Assembly (NCBI GenBank): GCA_007136035.1
Contig: SLHS01000048.1
Coordinates: 1-8,298, forward strand
Direction: 5' to 3'
Length of the DNA stretch: 8,298 bases
Source of the DNA: Patescibacteria group bacterium
GTDB taxonomy: Bacteria > Patescibacteriota > Dojkabacteria > SC72 > T1SED10-24
Shown here: piece after piece, positions 1 to 6,306 of the stretch
Layout: every line of letters starts with the position of its first letter
Numbering within the stretch: position 1 is the stretch's first letter
Position numbers and translations under genes: made by a program
Notes under the pieces: model-generated
Seen by the model: only the letters and a program-made list of their open reading frames with translations
Databases searched by the model: none
Told to the model about the DNA's origin: nothing

Positions 1-737
1 TCATCATATACTACGATGGTGCGTGATTTACCAAAATATCTTCTCTTTGGATCAAGTAGGATATTAGTTAAAAAAGCTAAAAGAAAAATAGAACCGCCAA
101 GCCAAAAAGTAGAAGAAATATTCTCTAGAGCAGAAATATTTGTATCAGGCATTTTAGTTTCCTCTGCTGGTTGCTCTATTGTATATGTATAGGTGAGAGC
201 ATCTTCATCTAAAAGTAAGATATTTTGTGGTGGACTACCATCTGCTACTATCACCGATTCCATAGGTTCATCAAAACCTGAATATTGCCATTGCATAATT
301 AACTCACCAGCATTTAAAGTCGAAAACTCAAAACGGGCAAAAACATCAGAATCACCAACAGTTGTATACAAATCATGTTCCCCTCCACTTTGACAAAATC
401 CTGTAACCATAACTACACCACTTTCATTATCTAAAAGTTGTTCACCTACTGGCCAATCACAAAAAAGATCTTCATTTTCAATCACGTTATTTAACCGTAC
501 AAGTCCTGAATCAAACCATAATACAGCTCTAACAAGAACCACCTCTTGTCCTTGTGTATCAACCAAAACATCAACTACAAAATCATCTCCCAAATCTATT
601 GTCCCACTGCTAGGATACAAGGATAAGTTTGCGTCAACAGTAAAATCGGTATCACTTGAAACAGATCTGGAACCAAAAAGAAAAAATAAAGTTAACAGAG
701 CAAGAAAAATTGGAAAATATTTGAATTTAAAACACAT
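1..737 (-). CDS. Cohesin-like secreted/membrane-anchored surface protein (3' end outside window)
   Basis: The reading frame is open from an ATG at 737-735 down to the left edge: 245 codons with no stop, so the C-terminus is missing. An in-frame TAG at 776-774, with no other start codon between, fixes the start. Residues 4-22 form a hydrophobic signal peptide (Lys-rich start, then FLALLTLFFLFG). Residues about 33-185 are beta-rich and acidic. The opening (LSLYPSSGTIDLGDDFVVDV, 38-57) and the following AVLWFDSGLVRL resemble the start of a cohesin-type domain, as seen in many secreted proteins outside cellulosomes. Cys93 and Cys115 could form a disulfide after export. A possible sortase-like motif MPDTN (195-199) precedes a transmembrane segment (about 209-227) and a basic stretch DPKRRYFGK. 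At least 18 residues follow the membrane segment, longer than a usual sorting tail, so a plain membrane anchor is equally possible. The ligand is unknown. It is transcribed divergently from uppP. Confidence is high that the gene is real and moderate for the fold. Confidence 0.75.
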   Translation of the reverse strand, partial: MCFKFKYFPIFLALLTLFFLFGSRSVSSDTDFTVDANLSLYPSSGTIDLGDDFVVDVLVDTQGQEVVLVRAVLWFDSGLVRLNNVIENEDLFCDWPVGEQLLDNESGVVMVTGFCQSGGEHDLYTTVGDSDVFARFEFSTLNAGELIMQWQYSGFDEPMESVIVADGSPPQNILLLDEDALTYTYTIEQPAEETKMPDTNISALENISSTFWLGGSIFLLAFLTNILLDPKRRYFGKSRTIVVYD

Positions 738-792
738 ATTATGATAATCTGCAAAGAATCTTATATAACCATTCTAACATATAATATAACAA
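738..792. promoter_or_regulatory. Divergent intergenic region between the cohesin-like gene and uppP
   Basis: These 55 bp must carry the promoters of both divergent genes. On the plus strand a perfect TATAAT lies at 780-785, 7 bp before the uppP ATG. That places transcription initiation at or next to the start codon, so the mRNA is probably leaderless. No convincing -35 box is seen 16-19 bp upstream. On the minus strand GATTAT (749-744; matches TATAAT at four positions) lies 6 bp before the ATG of the cohesin-like gene, again a leaderless arrangement. Neither start has a Shine-Dalgarno sequence. The plus-strand box is convincing and the minus-strand one is weak. Confidence 0.5.
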
Positions 793-1569
793 ATGGAAGT
801 AATAAATAAAATAATACTAGGTATTATACAAGGTATTACGGAAATAGTACCCGTGTCAAGTACTGGTCATTTGCTACTGTTTAGCGAATTGTTTGAAATA
901 GAAATTGATATGGGATTTTTAACTTTTCTACATTTGATGACTGGGCTTGCAATAATTTGGGGGTTTTATCCTGAAATTAAATATGTTTTTTGTTCAAAGC
1001 TCAGAAATTATTTAATAAAAATTATTCTGATAGCTATAATACCAGCAATACTCGCTGGGATACTCTTTCACGGATATGTCGAAAATGTACTACACAATAC
1101 TTTCATAGTAATACCATCTTTAATCTTCTTTGGTATTTTAATGATTTTAGTGGATATTTTTTTCGATAAAAAAACACACATTAAAAAATTAGAAGATATT
1201 AAAACCAAAAACGCTTTCATAATAGGTCTAGCACAAGTAATAGCATTAATACCTGGTACTTCTAGATCAGGTATAACAATTATGCCTGCAGTTGTCACAG
1301 GTATCAAAAAAAATGTAGCTGTCGCTTTTTCATTTTTAATAGGTCTACCACTAATAATTGGAAGTTTTTTCTTTGAGACATTAAAATCCCAAGAACCTCT
1401 AAGCTCAATTTTTAAACAAGAAAATATAATCGGTGGTATAGCAGCTTTTGTATTTGCATATTTTGCTATTTTAATTTTCAAAAAACTTTTACATACAAAA
1501 TTCTTAATGTTTTTTGGCATTTACAGAATTACCTTGGGAATTTTGATGATGATTTTGCTAATCACATAA
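793..1569 (+). CDS. uppP: Undecaprenyl-diphosphate phosphatase UppP (BacA family)
   Basis: This integral membrane enzyme removes a phosphate from undecaprenyl pyrophosphate, regenerating the lipid carrier for peptidoglycan and other surface polymers. Excess activity confers bacitracin resistance in known relatives. The product has 258 residues, close to the usual 255-275. The first signature is QGITEIVPVSSTGH at 13-26, containing the (E/Q)xxxE pair Q13 and E17. The second is PGTSRSG at 154-160 with the conserved arginine R158. LHLMTGLA (46-53) matches the LHLGTxxA region of the family, and FGIYRITLG (241-249) matches the closing motif. About seven or eight hydrophobic segments span the protein. 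The start is fixed by an in-frame TAA at 787-789, two codons before the ATG, and by the TATAAT box at 780-785. The gene overlaps the 3' end of convergent gpmI by 8 bp and appears to be a single-gene unit. It implies that the organism builds undecaprenyl-linked envelope polymers. Confidence 0.96.
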   Translation: MEVINKIILGIIQGITEIVPVSSTGHLLLFSELFEIEIDMGFLTFLHLMTGLAIIWGFYPEIKYVFCSKLRNYLIKIILIAIIPAILAGILFHGYVENVLHNTFIVIPSLIFFGILMILVDIFFDKKTHIKKLEDIKTKNAFIIGLAQVIALIPGTSRSGITIMPAVVTGIKKNVAVAFSFLIGLPLIIGSFFFETLKSQEPLSSIFKQENIIGGIAAFVFAYFAILIFKKLLHTKFLMFFGIYRITLGILMMILLIT

Positions 1570-3226
1570 CATCTAAAAGATTGACACCCGTCATAGTAGA
1601 TGGCGCTTCTATACCAAGAATATCTAAAGTTGTTGGTGCAACATCTGCTAACATACCAGTAGGATTTTGATTAACATCAAAACCCAATTTCGAAATTTGT
1701 TCATCTTTTTTCCTAATAGTCTCTTCTTTAGTCGATACAAGTATAAAAGGGACAGGGTTCATAGTATGTTGCGTGTCTATTTGATTACGAACCTTATCAA
1801 ACATAACATCACAATTTCCATGGTCAGATAAAATCATAGACACTCCTCCAACAGCTAAAGTTTTTTCAACAATAATTTTCGTACATTTATCAACAAACTC
1901 ATTACCCTTAATAGCCATTTGTAAATCACCACTATGTCCTAACATATCCGGATTCGAAAAATTTATAACTATGAGGGAAAGATTATTCTGCTTTATATCT
2001 GACAAATGCCCTATTACCTTGTCTGTCACTATACCCGTACTCATTTCCGGAGTTTCAGCATAATCAAAAACCTTTTTCGAAGGTATGTTTATAAACGTTT
2101 CCCCTTCATGTGGTTTTTCAATACCTCCATTTAAAAAGTAAGTAACATGAGCATATTTTTCTGTTTCACTAATATGTAACTGTTTTAGTCCCTTAGAAGC
2201 AACAACAGAAGCAAGTGTATACTCTATCCTCTTAGATGGAAAAAGTAGTTGAGTACTCAGTCCCTCACCATAACCCATCATAGAAACAAAAGTTATTTGA
2301 GAGGCTTCATGCCTTCTTTCAAATTGTCCAAATTTCTCCAAAACAAAAGACTTTATTATTTGCCTAACTCGGTCTTCACGAAAATTATAAATTAGTACAA
2401 CGTCACCATTTTGTATAGGAGCGATAGGTTTACCAACCTCATCAACCATTGTCGTAGGCTTGAAAATCTGATCATTTTCATCCTTCGTATATGCTTGTTG
2501 CAACACTGCAAAAGGATCTTCTGCTGTTCTTTCACCTACCCCTGTCATCGCGTCATATGCCAACTTTATCCTTTCCCAACGATTATCCCTATCCATAGCA
2601 TAAAACCTACCAGACATAGAAGCAAGACAACCCATGTTAAGTTCTCGAAATTTACTCATAAGTTTGCTGACATAAAAATAACCATCCGTTAAGCCAGTAT
2701 CCCTACCATCTAGAAAAACATGCACACAAGGTTCCACTTCATTTTTTTTACAAATATCCAATAATTCAAAAAGATGGGAAATATGACCGTGTACACCACC
2801 GGCACTTAATATACCCATCAAGTGTAATTTTCCGTTAGTTTTTTTAGCCTGCTTGATAGCTTTTAATAAAGTTTCGTTCTTGGCAAATTTCCCGCTTACA
2901 ATTGAATCATTAATTGTTGCAAGACTCTGATACACAACTCTACCTGCTCCAATATTTAAATGTCCAACTTCAGAATTACCTACTTCTCCATCAGGAAGCC
3001 CAACAGGAGAACCTGAAGCATGAAGCAAAGTCCTACGACCTTTAGTCCAGATAGTATCTAAAAATGGCGTTTTTGCCAAATTGACAGAGTTGTGTTCCTT
3101 CTCCAAACAAATTCCAAGTCCATCCAAAATAAGCATAACTACAAGATTAGAATGAATTTTAGAAATTTCGTCCTCAGCAACATAATCTACATCTACTTTT
3201 TTACTTTTAGGGAACAAATTAAGCAT
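1562..3226 (-). CDS. gpmI: 2,3-bisphosphoglycerate-independent phosphoglycerate mutase
   Basis: This cytoplasmic glycolytic enzyme interconverts 3- and 2-phosphoglycerate through a phosphoserine intermediate, using two Mn2+ or similar ions. All family landmarks are visible: metal-binding LILDG with D35; nucleophile S85 in GEVGNSEVGHLNIGAGR (80-96); GGVHGH (143-148, usually GGVHSH); DGRD (173-176); SGRFYAMDRDNRWER (205-219); NFREDR (281-286); KYAHVTYFLNGG (357-368); NPDMLGH (425-431); SDHGN (467-471); and HTMNPVPF (487-494). Length is 554 residues against about 510 for typical members. The excess includes a charged extension of about 27 residues before the first strand. An in-frame TAG at 3235-3233, three codons before the ATG, rules out an earlier start, and the next methionine (M31) would lie only four residues before the metal ligand D35, within the first strand of the core. 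The gene stops with TGA (1564-1562), showing that UGA is a stop here. It is transcribed alone, divergent from prfB and convergent with uppP. Confidence 0.97.
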   Translation of the reverse strand: MLNLFPKSKKVDVDYVAEDEISKIHSNLVVMLILDGLGICLEKEHNSVNLAKTPFLDTIWTKGRRTLLHASGSPVGLPDGEVGNSEVGHLNIGAGRVVYQSLATINDSIVSGKFAKNETLLKAIKQAKKTNGKLHLMGILSAGGVHGHISHLFELLDICKKNEVEPCVHVFLDGRDTGLTDGYFYVSKLMSKFRELNMGCLASMSGRFYAMDRDNRWERIKLAYDAMTGVGERTAEDPFAVLQQAYTKDENDQIFKPTTMVDEVGKPIAPIQNGDVVLIYNFREDRVRQIIKSFVLEKFGQFERRHEASQITFVSMMGYGEGLSTQLLFPSKRIEYTLASVVASKGLKQLHISETEKYAHVTYFLNGGIEKPHEGETFINIPSKKVFDYAETPEMSTGIVTDKVIGHLSDIKQNNLSLIVINFSNPDMLGHSGDLQMAIKGNEFVDKCTKIIVEKTLAVGGVSMILSDHGNCDVMFDKVRNQIDTQHTMNPVPFILVSTKEETIRKKDEQISKLGFDVNQNPTGMLADVAPTTLDILGIEAPSTMTGVNLLDVM

Positions 3227-3287
3227 TTTGTACTAGCAAAAAATAATATATACTAGAAACAGGTAAAACATTTTAATATTATACATT
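3227..3287. promoter_or_regulatory. Divergent promoter region between gpmI and prfB
   Basis: This 61-bp gap must drive both directions. For prfB, TATTAT at 3277-3282 lies 5 bp before the ATG, and TAGAAA at 3254-3259 (four matches to TTGACA) sits exactly 17 bp upstream of it. This is the best-formed promoter in the window and implies a leaderless or nearly leaderless mRNA. For gpmI, the minus strand has TATATT at 3250-3245, 18 bp before its ATG, which would give a leader of about 11 bases, but I see no -35 match. A direct repeat TACTAG occurs at 3231-3236 and 3251-3256. No Shine-Dalgarno sequence precedes either start. Confidence 0.5.
3231..3259. repeat. Direct repeat TACTAGnAA, 20 bp period
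   Basis: TACTAGCAA (3231-3239) and TACTAGAAA (3251-3259) differ at one position and start exactly 20 bp apart, about two helical turns. One copy sits just upstream of the gpmI start and the other overlaps the candidate prfB -35 box. This placement would suit a regulator acting on both genes, but in such AT-rich DNA a chance match is plausible. No regulator is encoded nearby. Confidence 0.25.
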
Positions 3288-4364
3288 ATGCAAAAATTAT
3301 ACAAGTCAGACTTAGAAGAGATAAAAAAGGAAATAAACTCAACAATTAAAAATTTGAATCTTAGTGAAAAAAAATCGAGGCTTAAAAACCTTCAAGAAGA
3401 ATCCATGAAGGAGGATTTTTGGAAAGATAATAAAAAGGCGCGAGAAACTCTTTCTGAGATAGACACCCTTACAAAAGAAATAGAGAGCGCGAACATATTG
3501 CTTAAGAAATCCCACGAACTTGGGGAACTTTTTGATTTGGCTTCTGATGAAGAAAAATCTTCCCTAATTGAAGAATATGAAAATCTAAAGACTGAGTTAG
3601 AAAAATTTACAAAATACAAATTTCTGTCTGGCAAATACGATAAATCGGGAGCCATACTTTCTATACATGCGGGCCAAGGTGGTACAGAAGCTCAAGATTG
3701 GGCTGAGATGCTCTTAAGAATGTATACTAGATTCTGTGAAAGATGGGGTTGGAAATACGAAATACTTCATTCCGTACCAGGGAACGAAGCTGGAATTTCT
3801 ACCGTAACTATTGAAATTTATGGTACTTTTGCATACGGATATTTGAAAAAAGAAACAGGTACACATAGATTAGTACGATTATCACCTTTTAATTCTCAGA
3901 ATCTTCGACAAACATCCTTTGCGGGGGTGGAAGTTACCCCAATAATTAACCAACAGGAAGAAGTCAATATTTCTGAAAAAGATATAGAATTTAAAGCTGT
4001 CAGATCCGGAGGCCCTGGTGGGCAAAATGTAAACAAAGTTTCTTCAGCTGTGGTATTGACACATACACCAACAGGTATTACAGTACAGTGTTCAGAAAGC
4101 AGAGAACAATCGAAAAACAAAGAAAAAGCCATGAGCATATTACGTTCAAAACTTTGGTCAATAGAGGAAGAAAATAGAGATAAAAGAATGAAAGAATTAA
4201 AGGGAGAGCATAAAATAGCCGGTTGGGGTAACCAAATAAGGAATTATGTGCTACACCCATACAAATTAGTAAAAGACCTAAGAACAAACATAGAGTACGG
4301 TGACCCTGAAGATGTTCTTGATGGTAATTTAGACATTTTTGTTGAAGCGCAGTTAAGAATTTAG
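3288..4364 (+). CDS. prfB: Peptide chain release factor 2 (RF2)
   Basis: RF2 recognises UAA and UGA in the ribosomal A site and triggers hydrolysis of the finished peptide. The product has 358 residues, close to the usual 365. The order is a charged helical N-terminal domain (1-110); the stop-codon discriminator SPF at 199-201 within [19 protein letters not shown]; and the catalytic loop [11 protein letters not shown] (240-250) with GGQ at 244-246. The latter is the site methylated and used for peptidyl-tRNA hydrolysis in known release factors. The C-terminal part ([11 protein letters not shown]) is also typical. The SPF tripeptide separates RF2 from RF1, which has PxT. Unlike the E. coli gene, there is no in-frame UGA and no programmed frameshift: the frame reads straight through the equivalent region (LNLSEKK, 23-29). 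The start is the first ATG after an in-frame TAA at 3264-3266. The gene opens a cluster with ftsE and ftsX, an order common across bacteria, and ends 4 bp before ftsE. Confidence 0.97.
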   Translation: MQKLYKSDLEEIKKEINSTIKNLNLSEKKSRLKNLQEESMKEDFWKDNKKARETLSEIDTLTKEIESANILLKKSHELGELFDLASDEEKSSLIEEYENLKTELEKFTKYKFLSGKYDKSGAILSIHAGQGGTEAQDWAEMLLRMYTRFCERWGWKYEILHSVPGNEAGISTVTIEIYGTFAYGYLKKETGTHRLVRLSPFNSQNLRQTSFAGVEVTPIINQQEEVNISEKDIEFKAVRSGGPGGQNVNKVSSAVVLTHTPTGITVQCSESREQSKNKEKAMSILRSKLWSIEEENRDKRMKELKGEHKIAGWGNQIRNYVLHPYKLVKDLRTNIEYGDPEDVLDGNLDIFVEAQLRI

Positions 4365-4380
4365 TAATATGAGTAATATG
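4363..4380 (+). repeat. Perfect 9-bp tandem duplication at the prfB stop/ftsE start
   Basis: AGTAATATG occurs twice in direct succession (4363-4371 and 4372-4380). The first copy includes the last two bases of the prfB TAG. Each copy ends in an in-frame ATG, so ftsE has two possible starts three codons apart (M1 and M4) in identical upstream context. Many FtsE proteins begin Met-Ile-x-Phe directly, which matches the second ATG (4378). Confidence 0.8.
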
Positions 4381-5352
4381 ATTGATTTTAAAAATGTAAC
4401 GAAAATATACTCGGAGAATATAGTCGCTTTGGATAGTATTAACTTGGCTATACAAGCAAAGGAATTTGCTTTTATTGTAGGTCCTTCAGGCGCAGGGAAA
4501 TCTACATTGCTAAAACTTTTAATCAGACAAGACTTCCCTAACCAAGGTGAAATTTACTTTGAGGATATAGATGTTGTTAATATACCTAAGAAACTAATAT
4601 CTATATACAGACAGCAGATGGGAGTGACTTTTCAAGATTTAAAATTGATTGAATGTAGAACTGCAAGAGAAAATGTTGAATTTGCTTTAGAAATAACAAA
4701 TAAACCAAGAAACGAAATTCATGATACTACACAATATCTTTTAGAATTAGTCAATTTGAAAGATAGGGAGGACTTACTACCAAAACAACTCTCTGGAGGA
4801 GAAAAACAAAAGGTAGCAATTGCAAGAGCTTTAGCTAATGATCCAAAAATCTTAATAGCTGATGAACCAACAGGTAACCTTGATCCATATAGTGCTCTTG
4901 AAATTTTGGATATTTTAAAAACAGTAAATAGTCTTGGTACAACAGTATTAGCAATTACCCATGACCATGATATTGTTAATAAAATGAAAAAGAGAGTAAT
5001 AGCATTAGAAAAAGGTAAAATTGTTTCAGATGAAATTGGGGGATATAAATATATAAAAGGTGGGGAGAAGATAGATATTGAAAAGGAAGTAAAAGAACAA
5101 AAGGAAAAGACGGATAATAAAGAAGAGAAAAAGACAGAGAAAAAAGGGATTAAGAAAAAAAAGAAAGAAGAGAAAAATGAAATAAGTATACTGAAATTAA
5201 GTAAATCTCTTGAAAAAAAGCTCTTAGATAATAAATTCGACACATTTGATAAATTACTTGATATTACTGAAGAAGATATAGAAAAAGCTAAAATTACACA
5301 AAAACAATTAGAAGAGATAACAAAAGCTATAGCTAAATTGAAAGAAAAATAG
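4369..5352 (+). CDS. ftsE: Cell division ATP-binding protein FtsE with unusual C-terminal extension
   Basis: FtsE is the cytoplasmic ATPase of the FtsEX complex, which uses ATP hydrolysis to switch on peptidoglycan hydrolases at the division site. The first 225 or so residues are a complete ABC ATPase: Walker A GPSGAGKST (38-46), Q-loop FQD (88-90), signature LSGGE (141-145), Walker B ILIADEP (161-167), D-loop NLD (170-172) and switch H198. FtsE is usually about 220-230 residues, but this one has 327. Residues about 231-272 are a Lys/Glu-rich linker. Residues 275-325 (LKLSKSLEKKLLDNKFDTFD onward) have the spacing of the RNA polymerase alpha C-terminal helix-hairpin-helix module, with 'TFDKLLDITEEDIEKAKIT' followed by a LEEI helix. 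The DNA of the linker is A-rich but in frame, and the gene runs into ftsX with a 7-bp gap. The start could be ATG 4369 or 4378. An in-frame TAA at 4354-4356 excludes earlier ones. Confidence is very high for FtsE and moderate for the nature of the tail. Confidence 0.95.
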   Translation: MSNMIDFKNVTKIYSENIVALDSINLAIQAKEFAFIVGPSGAGKSTLLKLLIRQDFPNQGEIYFEDIDVVNIPKKLISIYRQQMGVTFQDLKLIECRTARENVEFALEITNKPRNEIHDTTQYLLELVNLKDREDLLPKQLSGGEKQKVAIARALANDPKILIADEPTGNLDPYSALEILDILKTVNSLGTTVLAITHDHDIVNKMKKRVIALEKGKIVSDEIGGYKYIKGGEKIDIEKEVKEQKEKTDNKEEKKTEKKGIKKKKKEEKNEISILKLSKSLEKKLLDNKFDTFDKLLDITEEDIEKAKITQKQLEEITKAIAKLKEK

Positions 5353-5359
5353 ATGAAAA

Positions 5360-6295
5360 ATGAGTCTTAAAAACATGTTTAAAGCTACAAAAAGAAACAT
5401 AAAAAGGAATGGTTTTCTTTCTGTTTCTACTGTTTTTGTAATCATGATTATTTTTACAATCTCAACTATTTTTGTAGCCGGTGCAATCATTGCAAGACAA
5501 GGGATTCAGTTTTACGAAAAGAAGGCTCAGGTTATGATTTTTTTTAACAGAGAAACGAGTGAAGAGGAAATTTTTGAATTCAAAGATAAAATAAATAACC
5601 CTGAGTATGTAGAGAGTATAGAATATGTCTCTCAGGAAGAAGCATTTGAACTTTACAAAGAAGACTTCAAAGATGATCCAGATCTTATTGATACAATAAC
5701 GGCTGATGTACTACCACCAAGTTTGGGTATTAGGGCAAAAAGCATCGAAAGTTTATCCGCTGTGATTGAACAAGTGAATGATGAAAAAGAGCGTAATCCT
5801 TACATAGATGAGATTTGGTATTTTGAAGATGTTTTAGACACGATGAGAGCAATTTCAACAAGCGTAAATTATGCAGTTGCTGTAACAGTACCTATTTTAG
5901 CAATAGTAGCATTCACTCTTGTTGTTATTACGGTAGGATTCAATGTGACTTTGCACAAAGACGAAATTGAAATTATGCATCTAGTTGGGAGTGACGATAG
6001 CTATATAAAATGGCCCTTTAGATTTGAAGGAATGTTTTACGGAATTTTAGGAGGTATTCTTTCTACAGCTCTAATACTTACTCCTTGGTTAATATTTCTA
6101 AATTACACACAAAATTCTGACATGTATATATTTGTCCAACAGACATTAAGAGATTTTGGTTTAGAAATTATTTCATATCCAAATGTAATTTTCATAGGAG
6201 GTTTACTTGGAGCAAATATCCTTGCTGGTATCTTCATTGGATTCATAGGGAGTACAATTGCCTTAAAAAGGCATCTTAAATTAAAAAAGGCTTAA
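5360..6295 (+). CDS. ftsX: Cell division membrane protein FtsX
   Basis: FtsX is the membrane half of the FtsEX complex and passes the ATPase cycle of FtsE to an extracytoplasmic hydrolase or hydrolase activator through its external loop. The protein has 311 residues, the usual size, with the family's architecture: a basic cytoplasmic N-terminus (KATKRNIKRNG), TM1 at about 19-44, a large extracytoplasmic domain at about 50-168, then TM2 (171-194), TM3 (224-247) and TM4 (276-300). Between TM2 and TM3 lies the cytoplasmic segment with HKDEIEIMHLVGSDDSYI (199-216), the typical coupling helix that contacts the ATPase. The C-terminus is basic (LKRHLKLKK). The start is fixed: a TGA at 5354-5356 lies in frame one codon upstream. 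An ATG at 5353 opens only a five-codon frame and is not the start. There is no Shine-Dalgarno sequence. It lies 7 bp after ftsE and 11 bp before the EnvC-like gene, so it is very likely co-transcribed with both. Confidence 0.96.
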   Translation: MSLKNMFKATKRNIKRNGFLSVSTVFVIMIIFTISTIFVAGAIIARQGIQFYEKKAQVMIFFNRETSEEEIFEFKDKINNPEYVESIEYVSQEEAFELYKEDFKDDPDLIDTITADVLPPSLGIRAKSIESLSAVIEQVNDEKERNPYIDEIWYFEDVLDTMRAISTSVNYAVAVTVPILAIVAFTLVVITVGFNVTLHKDEIEIMHLVGSDDSYIKWPFRFEGMFYGILGGILSTALILTPWLIFLNYTQNSDMYIFVQQTLRDFGLEIISYPNVIFIGGLLGANILAGIFIGFIGSTIALKRHLKLKKA

Positions 6296-6306
6296 CTTTT
6301 TTAAAA

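Noticed and set aside
193..393. Short plus-strand reading frame of 66 codons
   Set aside because: It lies opposite the well-supported cohesin-like gene, whose signal peptide, domain and membrane segment account for this DNA.
1068..1520. Minus-strand reading frame of 150 codons within uppP
   Set aside because: It is the antisense shadow of a strongly conserved uppP. Its composition is Lys/Ile-rich with no recognisable motif.
3350..3385. Possible programmed +1 frameshift in prfB, as in E. coli
   Set aside because: The frame is continuous across the equivalent position (LNLSEKK) and there is no in-frame TGA.
4719..5243. Minus-strand reading frame of 174 codons within ftsE
   Set aside because: It is rich in Phe and Ser runs because it is the complement of the Lys/Glu-rich linker of ftsE. 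No independent support.
5353..5370. ATG directly after the ftsE stop as the ftsX start
   Set aside because: It opens only a five-codon frame ending in TAA. The FtsX frame starts at 5360.
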